This document shows, in pieces, positions 8,557 to 20,881 of a stretch of DNA of 64,000 nucleotides; the first letter of the stretch is position 1, and each line of letters opens with the position of its first letter. Both the position numbers and the translations under genes were made by a program. The notes under the pieces were generated by a model that saw nothing but the letters and a program-made list of their open reading frames with translations, was not told where the DNA came from and ran no database searches. Source of the stretch: Haloferula luteola (lineage in GTDB: Bacteria > Verrucomicrobiota > Verrucomicrobiia > Verrucomicrobiales > Akkermansiaceae); assembly GCF_014201715.1 (NCBI RefSeq), contig NZ_JACHFD010000001.1, positions 186,001 through 250,000 on the forward strand. The letters run 5' to 3'.

Positions 8557-9216
8557 ATGCCCCTGACCGATGCCCCGCCCGCCTTGCCGGATTCCCGCAC
8601 CGCCGGTCTGCTGCGCGATCTCTCCGCTGGTCTTCGCCAGCAGATGTATTTTTGGGGTCGTGATGTCGTCCATCCTGTCGGCAATCTCCTCGTCCACGCC
8701 GGACTTTCCCGCAGCCCTTCGCCCGGACTCCAAGGGACCAGCTGCTACACCCGCCCCTGGCAAAAGGGCTCTATCCAACTTCACGGGGCGTGCGCCGGGT
8801 GGTATGGCGAGCAGGGCGGAGTCGTGTTCATCCGCCCGCTCGGTCACTGCGTCGGCTGGCGCATGTCCACCCCGCCCACACCCGGTGAGTGGTCCCGCGA
8901 ACATTTCGAATCCCTGTCCCCCGACTCACTGCGCCATCGTATCCAACCCTTCCTCGAATGGTGGATCGCCTACGAAGAAACGCTCCTTTCTCTGCGCCCT
9001 CTCCATTCCACCCACCCCTCTTCCAGCCTCCTCGGGGCTGGCTACCGTGACCGCTGCTTCCGCGCGTTCCGCCAACTTCCCCGCTCACGCTCCTGGCTGC
9101 CACCCCGCGACGCCCTCCCTTGGCTCCGCCACTTCCGCGATCGCACCCCCGGCCTGCCGCGCGCCAAGCGCTTCTCCGCCGGCATCGCGGGCTCCTTCCC
9201 GCGCCCCTTCGCATGA
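8557..9216 (+). CDS. Conserved unknown protein coupled to a G3E GTPase
   Basis: This 219-residue protein is not recognised. It has no signal peptide or membrane helix. Conserved-looking segments are QQMYFWGRDVVHPVGNLL near residue 30 and GTSCYTRPWQKGSIQLHG near 65, rich in aromatic residues and Cys/His. The start at 8557 (MPLTDAPP) is preferred because it follows the AT-richer upstream block. Its stop overlaps the ATG of the following G3E GTPase in an ATGA, so the two are translationally coupled. Since G3E GTPases act as metal chaperones or in low-zinc responses, this protein may be the client or a partner; that is inference. Confidence 0.55.
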   Translation: MPLTDAPPALPDSRTAGLLRDLSAGLRQQMYFWGRDVVHPVGNLLVHAGLSRSPSPGLQGTSCYTRPWQKGSIQLHGACAGWYGEQGGVVFIRPLGHCVGWRMSTPPTPGEWSREHFESLSPDSLRHRIQPFLEWWIAYEETLLSLRPLHSTHPSSSLLGAGYRDRCFRAFRQLPRSRSWLPPRDALPWLRHFRDRTPGLPRAKRFSAGIAGSFPRPFA

Positions 9217-10427
9217 ATCGCCCCGCCATCGACGCCCCCGTTCCCATCACCCTCCTCACCGGCTTCCTCGGCTCCGGGAAAACCACCCTGCTGCGGCGCT
9301 GGCGACGCGAAGACTCCCTGCGCAACGCAGCGCTGATCATCCATGATCTCAGCGATTTCGGCGTCGATGCCGAACTGCTCTCCGCCGAAGGCGCTCCCAC
9401 CACCCCCGGCCACCTCCACGATCGGGTCGCCGCCCTTCACGGCTCTCATGCCCGCGAAAACCTTCACCCCACCCTGGGGCGGATTCTCGGCGCCATGGCC
9501 GCCCTCCGTCCCGCCCCACCGCTCGTCCTCTGCGAAAGCACCGGCGCCGCCCGCCCTTGGCCGCTCATTGCCGCTCTCACCCAGCACCCCCGATTCTTCC
9601 TCCGCCATTTCATCGTCACCGTCGATGCCCTCAACCTCCACCGCGACTTTGCCGATGGCCACCACCTCTCCCGCCAAACTTCCGCCCTCCCCGATCCCGC
9701 CCTGCGCCATGCCGCCGACCTGCTCACCGAGCAACTCGCCTTCGCCAGCGTGATCCTCCTCACCAAGATCGACACCCTCCCGCCCGGTGTGGCCGACCGC
9801 CAAGTCGCCGTGCTGCGGAAACTTCAACCCCGCGCCGCCATCGGCCTCTCTGCCCAAGCTGGGCTGCTCCTCTCCCAGCTCGATGCCACCCCCGCGCCCC
9901 CGCTCTCGGTTCTCCGATCCCGGGCCCGCCAACTTGGACTCCTGCCCACCGGCTCCGCCACGGCAATCACCGCTGAACAGATCGATGCCAGCGTCTTCCG
10001 CGACCCTCGCCCTTTCCATCCCGAGCGTTTGTACGATGCCTGCCGTCGTCATCTTGGCACCGGCCTCTACCGCACCAAAGGCTTCCTTTGGCTCGCCTCG
10101 CGCCCCGGCCATGTGCTCCTCTGGCAACAATCCGGCAGCCACATCTCACTCGAACTCACCGGCCTGTGGCGCGCCGAACTCGCGCGCAATCTCGACGGCA
10201 AACTGCTCCCCGAGGAAATCGCCCACCTGCGATCTCGCCTCACCACTCAGCATCCCGTATTTGGCGATCGCCACAATGAGCTCACCCTCATCGGTCTCCC
10301 CGCCGCCCGCGCCGCCTTCACCCGCGCCCTCGAAGCCGCCCTCTGCACCGACCCAGAAATCTCTGCCTGGCAGCGCGGCGAAGCCTTCCCCGACCCCTGG
10401 CCCCACGACTTGCGGAAAGTCAGCTGA
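9213..10427 (+). CDS. CobW/G3E-family GTPase (COG0523), lacking the CxCC motif
   Basis: This 404-residue protein carries the G3E core: a P-loop [11 protein letters not shown] near residues 17-27, a Walker B-like LVLCESTGAARP, and an LTKIDTL nucleotide-specificity motif. It also has a CobW C-terminal domain with the RPFHPERLY and YRTKGFLWLASRP landmarks. Family members use GTP hydrolysis to insert or store Zn, Co or Ni. The canonical Cys-x-Cys-Cys metal site after the switch region is absent; the corresponding stretch reads LSAEGAPTTPGHLHDR. The protein may bind metal differently, perhaps through the His cluster, or may not bind it. It is coupled to the upstream unknown gene. Confidence 0.85.
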   Translation: MNRPAIDAPVPITLLTGFLGSGKTTLLRRWRREDSLRNAALIIHDLSDFGVDAELLSAEGAPTTPGHLHDRVAALHGSHARENLHPTLGRILGAMAALRPAPPLVLCESTGAARPWPLIAALTQHPRFFLRHFIVTVDALNLHRDFADGHHLSRQTSALPDPALRHAADLLTEQLAFASVILLTKIDTLPPGVADRQVAVLRKLQPRAAIGLSAQAGLLLSQLDATPAPPLSVLRSRARQLGLLPTGSATAITAEQIDASVFRDPRPFHPERLYDACRRHLGTGLYRTKGFLWLASRPGHVLLWQQSGSHISLELTGLWRAELARNLDGKLLPEEIAHLRSRLTTQHPVFGDRHNELTLIGLPAARAAFTRALEAALCTDPEISAWQRGEAFPDPWPHDLRKVS

Positions 10428-10519
10428 AACCCCCGCATTCGCCCCTCCCGGCCCAAGCTCCGTCCGCTTCCCTCTCCCTCCTCGTCGCTCCCGATAACCG
10501 ACCCCGGCCCTGGCTCCGG

Positions 10520-11344
10520 TCACTCAGGGCGCGGCGTCGATGCCATCGCCTCGTCAAAGGCCAGCTTCACCCTCCCGCGGGGAAGACGGTCCACAAATGT
10601 CACCAACGCAGCGAGATCCCGTTGCGACCACGACTCGACGATCTTTCGAGCATACTCCACCTCATTGAAATCCATGTGTCCGAAGTCATCCATGTTTCGT
10701 AGATAGATCAGATCGCTGAACGACTCGGCGGCCTCGTCCGGCTTGGTTCTCGCCCAATAGTCGCTGAACCGAAGCGAGGCGTCCTGTTGCGCACCACCTC
10801 GCTTCATGCCCTTCAGTCGATTCATCACCGCCGGTGCATCCTGATCCGTCCACGTTTGCAGCAAGGTATCGAGAAAGGCGTAGAGCTTTTCCATCGTGTT
10901 GAGACGGAAGAGCCCTTTCTCAAATGCCGTGAAGGTTCCCTGAGGGTCCTCCTGAGTGAGCCGTCGTGCCGCTTCCCGGATCTCCGGGAGGGTGTCGATG
11001 TCCCCGTCCATCATCTCCATCACCAACTGATCGTGGTCCATGAACGCGATCTTGCTGCGCAGAAATGCCCGAGTGCGCAGCGGGCTCCTCTTTTCATCGG
11101 CGAGTTGTTGAGCCGCGATCTTCATCGAGATGCCTTCGTCCATGCTGGGCGACTGATCACGGAGCAAACGGCGGAACGCGGCGACCGGCGATGAACTGCG
11201 TGAGCCCGGATCCTGACCCCGGACGTCCTCGATCCGCTCCGTCGGCATCGCGGACCTCAGCGCCGACCAGGGTCGCAACCATGCCCCTCCCACGAGAACA
11301 CCGAGTCCCGCACTCGCGGCAAAAATCCAGCGACGGGCACTCAT
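10520..11344 (-). CDS. Membrane-anchored helical-repeat protein, partner of the sigma-factor fusion
   Basis: This 274-residue protein has an N-terminal membrane anchor at about residues 4-22 (RRWIFAASAGLGVLVGGAWL). The rest is an alpha-helical region with no recognised catalytic motif. It repeats the theme seen in the C-terminal half of the upstream protein (short Trp/Pro helical units, for example WSQRDLAALVTFVDRLP). The ATG at 11344 overlaps the upstream stop by ATGA. It is probably an envelope partner of that sigma-factor fusion, in the position where an anti-sigma gene would be expected. No zinc-binding anti-sigma motif is visible. Confidence 0.6.
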   Translation of the reverse strand: MSARRWIFAASAGLGVLVGGAWLRPWSALRSAMPTERIEDVRGQDPGSRSSSPVAAFRRLLRDQSPSMDEGISMKIAAQQLADEKRSPLRTRAFLRSKIAFMDHDQLVMEMMDGDIDTLPEIREAARRLTQEDPQGTFTAFEKGLFRLNTMEKLYAFLDTLLQTWTDQDAPAVMNRLKGMKRGGAQQDASLRFSDYWARTKPDEAAESFSDLIYLRNMDDFGHMDFNEVEYARKIVESWSQRDLAALVTFVDRLPRGRVKLAFDEAMASTPRPE

Positions 11345-13320
11345 CGGGCGGCCCTCCCGGATTGAGCTTCCCGCATCACCTGAATGTTCGGAGTGTTGGG
11401 TTGCTCGGCCAACCACCTCCCTGCGGAAGACGCATCCATTTCGCTCCAGCGCAGCATGAAGGCCCGCAAAGTTTCCCGACCCATTTGCGTGCTTCCGAAA
11501 TCGGCCGGGAGCTGCGCGATCGAATCCTTGGCGGCCGCCGGATTGCTCCACGCGGATCCCTTGACGGACCCTTCATACACCAGCGCCCGTTGATCCTCCC
11601 CCTCGGCCAGCTCCAGCAGCTTGGGAAGATCCTTGGAAAAATTGATCATGAACGATTTCGAGAACGTCACGATATTTTCAGCCGTCCAATCTTCCGGGAA
11701 ACCCGTCGAAAGATTTCGCACCGGACGGCTGTCGGGAGAGATCGAGTAGCCCCCGCTGGTCGTTCCCCACCAATAGATGGCATCATTCCTCGCCAGGGCC
11801 CGTTCGTGGGCATCTTCTATATGGTTCGCCACCTCCAGCCCCTCAAACCCTCGGACTTTCGCCACATCGACCGCCATCGATCGAAGCAGTGGATTCTTCA
11901 CCTTTTCATCCGGATAGCTCGCCACCCAATTGCCCGCTTCGAGCGGTTCAGATCGGGCCCACAGCCGAGCCACTTGCTCGAAAAGCGGACGGTCCGCTTC
12001 CGGCCAATCTTCCGCAATCTGATCGACCATCCGCGCGGCATCCCGGGGATGGCGCTCACATTGATACTCGAGGAACTCCCGGAGAATCTTCAGATCGGCT
12101 TCCTCCTTCCTCGCCGAAACATACTCGAGCGCCGAATCCCCGTGCATGTTCAGCCAGGTGATCAGAACCGCTCGATAGCCCTCCGCAGCGAATTCAGGAA
12201 CCGCGTCGAGCCGGGCCAAGGCCTCCTCGGGATTCTCCTCCGCCCACCGGGCAAACAGCGCCGCGGCGATCGGTTGATAGCGCGCCCGATCCTTGGCGGA
12301 AGCGATCAGATCCAGCAGTTCCTCGAAATGCTCCGGCGGCGCCAGGAACATCAAACTTCGCAGATGGCTTTCCAGGCGCGAATCCCGTCCCTCACTTTCC
12401 TCATACTCGCTCATCAACTGCCGGACCCACTCGAGCGAGAAGGCCGTCGGGCGCACCCCGGTGCGGGCGAATCGAGGAGAGCTTGGGACCGAGATTCCCG
12501 GCGAAACATCGCCGGAGGAGAATCCGGCCCGAGCGACGAGCGGCGGCACAATGAACTTCCAGCCGCAAACGGCGAGAGTTCCCATCGCGAAACTGAGGGC
12601 GATACCGGCTTTCATTGAGGTCATCAGGAGTGAAGTGATCCCGTTGCCCGCCGACGGGCGCGTGACCGCATCGCGGCCATAGGGAAGCAGAGAGGACATC
12701 GTCGGCGTGCTGGCCGCAGCCTCGGCGCGCGATGCGGCAAGGAAGGAGGTCAGTGCCGCGATCGACACCGGCACCCCCTGATGCCGCAGCCGTTTCGAAA
12801 GCGCCTCCAGTGCGCGAATGCTGCGCTTTTGCCAGGCCCCGGCGGTTCCGCCGAGCTGACTCGCGATGCACTTGAACGAGCGACCTTCGAGATAGTGCAG
12901 CGTCAGAACCACCCGATCGCTGCCGCGGAGCGAATTCAGGGCCTCATCCAGTACCGGTCGGAGTTCCGCGATCGGATCCCTCCCTTCCCGCGCCATCTCC
13001 TGGTGTTTTTGCGCCAGCCGCTCCCGGTCTTTCCGGAAGTGCTGCTTCTTCCGGATCTTGACGGCTTCGTGAACCACCACCCGATGCAGCCAGGCGCCCA
13101 GGCTTTGGATCTCCGCTCCCTGCCGTACTTTGCGGGAAAGCGTGGTGAAGCCATGCTGCACCGCCTCCTCGGCATCCATGGCATTCCCGCAGATCCGATA
13201 GGCCGTGGCAAACGCGAGCCCCCGATGCCGCGATACCAGCATCGCGAAGGCATCTTCATCGCGCCGGGTCGCGAAATCGCGCAGCAGTTCCTGATCGGAC
13301 TTGGCCAAGGATTCGGGCAT
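11341..13320 (-). CDS. ECF-type sigma-70 factor fused to a transmembrane segment and a large C-terminal repeat domain
   Basis: This is a 659-residue fusion. Residues about 8-100 match sigma region 2 ([19 protein letters not shown], then [15 protein letters not shown]). Residues about 125-190 match region 4 ([19 protein letters not shown], then IASQLGG). A hydrophobic segment near 238-262 is a plausible membrane helix. The remaining ~380 residues form helical repeats with a recurring W-x(5)-P/A-x-x-A-x-x-W/Y pattern ([47 protein letters not shown]). Long C-terminal extensions on ECF sigma factors are known in Planctomycetota and Verrucomicrobiota. The arrangement implies direct coupling of an envelope signal to transcription. 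Its regulon is unknown. Confidence 0.8.
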   Translation of the reverse strand: MPESLAKSDQELLRDFATRRDEDAFAMLVSRHRGLAFATAYRICGNAMDAEEAVQHGFTTLSRKVRQGAEIQSLGAWLHRVVVHEAVKIRKKQHFRKDRERLAQKHQEMAREGRDPIAELRPVLDEALNSLRGSDRVVLTLHYLEGRSFKCIASQLGGTAGAWQKRSIRALEALSKRLRHQGVPVSIAALTSFLAASRAEAAASTPTMSSLLPYGRDAVTRPSAGNGITSLLMTSMKAGIALSFAMGTLAVCGWKFIVPPLVARAGFSSGDVSPGISVPSSPRFARTGVRPTAFSLEWVRQLMSEYEESEGRDSRLESHLRSLMFLAPPEHFEELLDLIASAKDRARYQPIAAALFARWAEENPEEALARLDAVPEFAAEGYRAVLITWLNMHGDSALEYVSARKEEADLKILREFLEYQCERHPRDAARMVDQIAEDWPEADRPLFEQVARLWARSEPLEAGNWVASYPDEKVKNPLLRSMAVDVAKVRGFEGLEVANHIEDAHERALARNDAIYWWGTTSGGYSISPDSRPVRNLSTGFPEDWTAENIVTFSKSFMINFSKDLPKLLELAEGEDQRALVYEGSVKGSAWSNPAAAKDSIAQLPADFGSTQMGRETLRAFMLRWSEMDASSAGRWLAEQPNTPNIQVMREAQSGRAAR

Positions 13321-13568
13321 TCAAAACATCAGAGCCCTTGGCCCGCCAGAATCGGACAAAAAAATCTCCGCGATCTCTGCGTGATCGAAAAAGTCCGCCG
13401 GGCCTCACCTCTCGCAACTCGCGCAATTCCGTGCCACCACCGAACCGCGCAGCCCCCCCGCTGGAACCCAACCCCACGAGGGTGCAGAAGAGTGAGCGGA
13501 GAAACGGTCGAACACCGACCCAACTCAGGCTTCCGTGCCCGAATCTGGGAGCTCCCTCTGGTCCCCCA

Positions 13569-17276
<3,708 letters not shown>

Positions 17277-17372
17277 GGACGGAAGGTTTTGCGATTAAAC
17301 AAGCGGATCATTGTTTTTCAGTGCCTTGGGAATCCGGAGGCTTGCGTTCGCGGGTTGCATTTAAAGAAGAAA

Positions 17373-18782
17373 TCAGGCCCAGAACGGGACATAGTTCCGG
17401 TAGCGGGTGGACGTTTGCGTGGGGTCGGCGACCTTGATCTTATCCGCGTCCACGGTGGCGGCGATGATCTGGGAAACCGTGGCCACCTTGCTCTCGGGAA
17501 GCTTGAAGCGTTCCCGCAGGCTCTGGTTCGTCATTTTCTGGTTCATCACATACCGCAGACAGCAATGCTGGTAGCAGGCGCGGATCCGGTCATTCCGATC
17601 CATCTCCTCGATTCCCAAATGCCCGAAGAGCACCACCGAGGTTCTCTTCTCGCCGACCCGGAAGTCCGGGGCGGGAAGCTGGAAAAACTCGGCCGCTTGG
17701 ATCACCTTATCCACCCCGCTGCCCTTCTCCTCGCAAACCCCGAGACGCCGCATCAGATCCGCCAGTCGTTCGTTGCGGGATTGGTATTCGTCAATGAACC
17801 GGTCCGGCGAAATGAACGGTTTGCCCGGATTCGAAATCTCCATCCGGTCGTCGTAGATCTCGACCATCACCGACGTTCCCGATTCGGTGAAGTCCTGATG
17901 AATCAGAGCGTTCGCCACCAACTCGCGCACGGCGATCTCCGGGAACATCTTCACTTCCTTGCGTAGCGCCTGCTCGATCACCTCGTTCGAGGGCACCAGT
18001 CCGTTGATGAACTCCACCAAGCCCTGGAAGCCGACCGCGTAGCCCTTGCTTCCCGGCTTATCGAGCTTGGTCTTCAGCTTGTTCGTGCCCTCGTAAACGA
18101 TCACCCGCGGTGCCTTGCGGGCCAGCCGATCGAACTGCTCCAGTTTCTTCGCGAAAAGCAGGCCGCCGAGATTCGTGATCGTCCAGCCGCCACCGTCGCG
18201 CTGGATCAGCTTCTCGCTTTCGAACCTTTCCAACACCCCCGCCCGGTTCACCGGATAGGGCAGGTGCAGCAGGTCGAAGTAGCTCTGCGTGTCGAGCAGT
18301 TGCACCACCTTGTCGTCGTCACACTCGGTCAGCGCGGGCTGCGACAGCCAGTCCGGCTGGCCCTCGGCGAAGATCGCTCGCAGGCGGTCCTCGCTCATCG
18401 GCACCAGCTCCTCGCCGGCCCGCATCAGGTAGGAGCCCTCGAAATCATACACCGTGCCAAGCGGACGTCCCGGAATGTGGAAAACCAGCACCCGCCCGTC
18501 GGGGTGCATCACCTCCTCGATCTCCACCCGGAAACCCAGCGCTTGGAACATCTTCGCCGCCATCGCCACCGGGTCGTTGAACGCCGCCGTGCCAACGACC
18601 TTGCGCGGAGGTTCATCCTCGATTCCCAGCAGCAGGTGCCCGCCGCCCTCATTGGCCAGCGCGACGCAGTATTTGTAGAGCTTCCGGTTGTCGAACTGCG
18701 TCTTCGCCTCCTTGAACTCCAGCCGCTGGTGCTCGGAACGAGCCGAGCGCCAGGTATCAATCTGTTGGATCGTCGTCGCCAT
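17373..18782 (-). CDS. AlbA_2 (Schlafen-like) and HATPase_c_4 domain protein
   Basis: This 469-residue protein has an N-terminal AlbA_2/divergent AAA_4 domain (HQRLEFKEAKTQF near residue 18, then ANEGGGHLLLGIED near 43-56). A GHKL-type ATPase region follows (ELVANALIHQDF near 285, ISNPGKP, and GSGVDKVIQAAEFF). A C-terminal winged-helix-like part ends the protein. Such RecG-like ATP-binding proteins recur in type I restriction operons, but their role there is not established. It lies between hsdR and a truncated hsdR copy. A 96-bp gap separates its stop from the hsdR ATG. It has no palindromic insertions, unlike its hsd neighbours. Confidence 0.85.
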   Translation of the reverse strand: MATTIQQIDTWRSARSEHQRLEFKEAKTQFDNRKLYKYCVALANEGGGHLLLGIEDEPPRKVVGTAAFNDPVAMAAKMFQALGFRVEIEEVMHPDGRVLVFHIPGRPLGTVYDFEGSYLMRAGEELVPMSEDRLRAIFAEGQPDWLSQPALTECDDDKVVQLLDTQSYFDLLHLPYPVNRAGVLERFESEKLIQRDGGGWTITNLGGLLFAKKLEQFDRLARKAPRVIVYEGTNKLKTKLDKPGSKGYAVGFQGLVEFINGLVPSNEVIEQALRKEVKMFPEIAVRELVANALIHQDFTESGTSVMVEIYDDRMEISNPGKPFISPDRFIDEYQSRNERLADLMRRLGVCEEKGSGVDKVIQAAEFFQLPAPDFRVGEKRTSVVLFGHLGIEEMDRNDRIRACYQHCCLRYVMNQKMTNQSLRERFKLPESKVATVSQIIAATVDADKIKVADPTQTSTRYRNYVPFWA

Positions 18783-18785
18783 GAG

Positions 18786-19097
18786 TCAGCCAGCAGTTTC
18801 AGGAAAATGAAAAAAGCCCACCATACCAAACTCTCCGTTCACCGGCTTCCGCACCAGCGTGCCATCCGCCACCCGCAGCACCCGGCGCAGGACTTCCTCC
18901 AGCGCCTCTTCCGGAACCTCCGGGTTCAAACGCCGCAGCGCCTCGCGCAAGCGAACTTCCAGCACCACAACCGCGAACGACTCCCGCTCCGCCGCCGCTT
19001 CGCCTGGTGCCATCTCCGGCCCGTGGCCGATGGCATAGCCCAGCTCCCCGAACCATTCGAGGGCAGCTTCTTCGACGGTCGATTCGGAAAATGGCAC
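18786..19097 (-). pseudogene. Truncated 5' fragment of a second hsdR
   Basis: From GTG 19097 (or an in-frame ATG at 19145 that overlaps the TIR gene) the frame encodes about 103 residues. It matches the first ~80 residues of HsdR closely: [20 protein letters not shown] and [12 protein letters not shown] are nearly identical. It then ends in about 20 unrelated residues before TGA at 18786. The AlbA_2 ATG follows 3 bp later. At roughly 85-90% nucleotide identity, the fragment looks like the start of a former or incoming hsdR allele, not a fresh tandem duplication. It may still be translated as a short HsdR N-terminal peptide. Confidence 0.8.
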
Positions 19098-19129
19098 TGC
19101 TCTTGGTTTCTGATTCGCGCTCCAATCAG

Positions 19130-19681
19130 CTAGTCGATGCCCCACATTTTGTAGGTGGCCTCAGAATAGAACCAAAGCCCATGCGGCGGCATGTTATTGT
19201 GAGTGTATTGGTCAATGGCATCGGCCAAAGGGGCCTTTTTAAATGGTATATGCATCACCTTTGCAGTCCCGTTTGCAATCCGGTCGGCAAGAGCTTTCGG
19301 CCAGTAATCGGATAGGTATTCAGGAGACAAAATTCGCCGCTCCCAAACAGAGTAAGCCGCGATAATCGGAATCTTGTAAACATCCACAGCCTGTTGGATC
19401 TCAAACGGAACCCAGTCGGTGTCAAAGCGCGTAGTCTCCCCAACAATCAGGACCATATTCTTCGAATTTCGTAACCGCAGCTGGAGCGAGGCCATCAAGG
19501 TGCTTCGCTTGCTGGAATCGCGAACTGAGGCCGCCTTGTCGTGGCTATTCACCATGGTAAAGTCGTCGTCGCTCTTTCCCGTCCATGCCTTCATCAAATT
19601 GTAATACTTGATGTCGGAATTGATGGGCACATTCGTTCCATTCGCATGAAACGCTACGTAGGTTCCATTTCTGTAGGCCAT
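19130..19681 (-). CDS. thsB: TIR-like (MTH538/ThsB-type) protein of a type II Thoeris system
   Basis: This 183-residue protein has the TIR-like fold of the MTH538/ThsB family: YVAFHANGTN in strand A, then SDIKYYNLMKAW, KNMVLIVGETTRFDTDWV, and the helix with the likely catalytic Glu94 in WVPFEIQQA. In Thoeris, the TIR protein senses phage infection and converts NAD+ to an ADP-ribose-derived signal. The partner directly upstream (1 bp gap) is a membrane macro-domain protein, which defines the type II arrangement, where the signal is a histidine-ADP-ribose conjugate. The short spacing implies co-expression. The identification rests on domain pairing and motifs. Confidence 0.82.
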   Translation of the reverse strand: MAYRNGTYVAFHANGTNVPINSDIKYYNLMKAWTGKSDDDFTMVNSHDKAASVRDSSKRSTLMASLQLRLRNSKNMVLIVGETTRFDTDWVPFEIQQAVDVYKIPIIAAYSVWERRILSPEYLSDYWPKALADRIANGTAKVMHIPFKKAPLADAIDQYTHNNMPPHGLWFYSEATYKMWGID

Positions 19682-19682
19682 A

Positions 19683-20540
19683 TCAACGCTCCTCCCAATG
19701 CTTCTTCACGGTTCGAAGATCCAAATCCTCGTAGACATCCATGCCCAGAACGATCCGAATCACTTGCGTAATCTGTTTCTCCTTCGTCTCCGTAATCAAC
19801 GACAGGATTAGAAGATTTAGGAGGTCACGCGGCGGCAACCCGATGTTCGACAACCCTGCACCGACCAACGGCAGGGCTAGCGGATGCCCTCCGCAAACGA
19901 TCCTCGCCTGCTTCCACAGGCCGTGCAGTGCCACCCACATCATCGTAACACTTGAGTCTGCCTTGCAGGTTTTTGGGTCTGCTTTTGACAGTGCGAAAAG
20001 AATGAAGCGGTCGGAGCCTACCGCGACCAGTGCCGACGTCCCTATTGGGTAGCTCACCGATTTCCCCTTGGCCTTTCCAGTTTGCGTCCCTGCCGCCTCT
20101 GCCAATTGCTGTTGGAGTTGTTCTTCAAGCGAGGTGACGCCACCGCCGAAGTACTTCTTGATGAACGCCCCGTGAACGCTGCGTTCGGAAACAGGCTCGC
20201 CAATCTCCGTGTCAAAAAACTCCGTGACCGCAATTGCTCGAACTCCTTCCTGAGCGAAAAGGTCTCCGAAGCTGATCTCGATCTTTGAATTCGTGTCGGC
20301 AATTTTGATTGTTACTTTCGTGGGCTTCCAGACGAGCCAAAACCCGTAGGCAACACTGGCAGCGATAAATGCGGCTAGGACCCACACCCCTCTGATCTTG
20401 TCCGTCTCGGCCAAATAGCTAACGGCTTCAGTGAGCGTCCAAAGGACACTAAACGCGGCAAACGAACTAATCGCAGTCCGCCACGGATGCAGCCGCAGCC
20501 CACGGCACAGATCGAAGAATCTTCGCTTAATCGCGTTCAT
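19683..20540 (-). CDS. thsA: Membrane macro-domain effector of a type II Thoeris system
   Basis: This 285-residue protein has two N-terminal membrane helices (about 22-44 and 50-70) followed by a ThsA_Macro/DUF6430-type domain. The domain opens VTIKIADTNSKIEISFGDLF and continues with AVTEFFDTEIG and SVHGAFIKKYFGGG. The FGDLF and SVHGAF segments correspond to the nucleotide-binding loops of this macro family. In type II Thoeris the macro domain binds the signal made by the TIR protein and the transmembrane part then disrupts the membrane. It is followed at once by the TIR gene. It starts 20 bp after the small unknown gene in the same operon. Confidence 0.82.
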   Translation of the reverse strand: MNAIKRRFFDLCRGLRLHPWRTAISSFAAFSVLWTLTEAVSYLAETDKIRGVWVLAAFIAASVAYGFWLVWKPTKVTIKIADTNSKIEISFGDLFAQEGVRAIAVTEFFDTEIGEPVSERSVHGAFIKKYFGGGVTSLEEQLQQQLAEAAGTQTGKAKGKSVSYPIGTSALVAVGSDRFILFALSKADPKTCKADSSVTMMWVALHGLWKQARIVCGGHPLALPLVGAGLSNIGLPPRDLLNLLILSLITETKEKQITQVIRIVLGMDVYEDLDLRTVKKHWEER

Positions 20541-20560
20541 ATTGTGTGGGATTCATCGGA

Positions 20561-20881
20561 TTACTCATTTCTCCAAAAACGTCCCGACGAGTAAATCGGT
20601 CCGTTGGGATGATCCCTCCGAACAAATGGGGGCTCAGGACAACGCAAGAACGCCGAAGCACTGGCGTCATCGGCGTAGCGTCGAAACCCGTTGCGTTGCA
20701 AAGCCAGCGTCGCCTCCTCCGGCGAGGGGAATCGCAGCTGGTCAAAGACTCCACCTGTGTCGCCAAAGAAGTAAACGACGACGCCTTCCGGCTCAGGATC
20801 AAATAGCGCCCAATTCTGTTGGAGCATTTCAATGACCTTAAACCAGTAATCACGGGACTGAATTTCGACCGGCTCGTTCAT
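20561..20881 (-). CDS. Small unknown protein in the defence operon
   Basis: This is a 106-residue soluble protein of unrecognised family, starting MNEPVEIQSRDYWFKV. The C-terminal stretch (PPFVRRDHPNGPIYSSGRFW) looks like a conserved motif, with a VVYFFGDTGGVFDQL strand-turn in the middle. The ATG at 20881 overlaps the stop of the upstream zinc-ribbon/HEPN-like gene (ATGA). Coupling and 1:1 pairing suggest it is a partner, perhaps an inhibitor or adaptor. That is inference only. Confidence 0.65.
   Translation of the reverse strand: MNEPVEIQSRDYWFKVIEMLQQNWALFDPEPEGVVVYFFGDTGGVFDQLRFPSPEEATLALQRNGFRRYADDASASAFLRCPEPPFVRRDHPNGPIYSSGRFWRNE

Noticed and set aside
13321-13568. Gene or third copy of the PEP-CTERM upstream repeat between the sigma-factor gene and hsdR
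   Set aside because: Only short Pro/Arg-rich ORFs, and a GAGGGTGCAG segment that matches the repeat too briefly to count.
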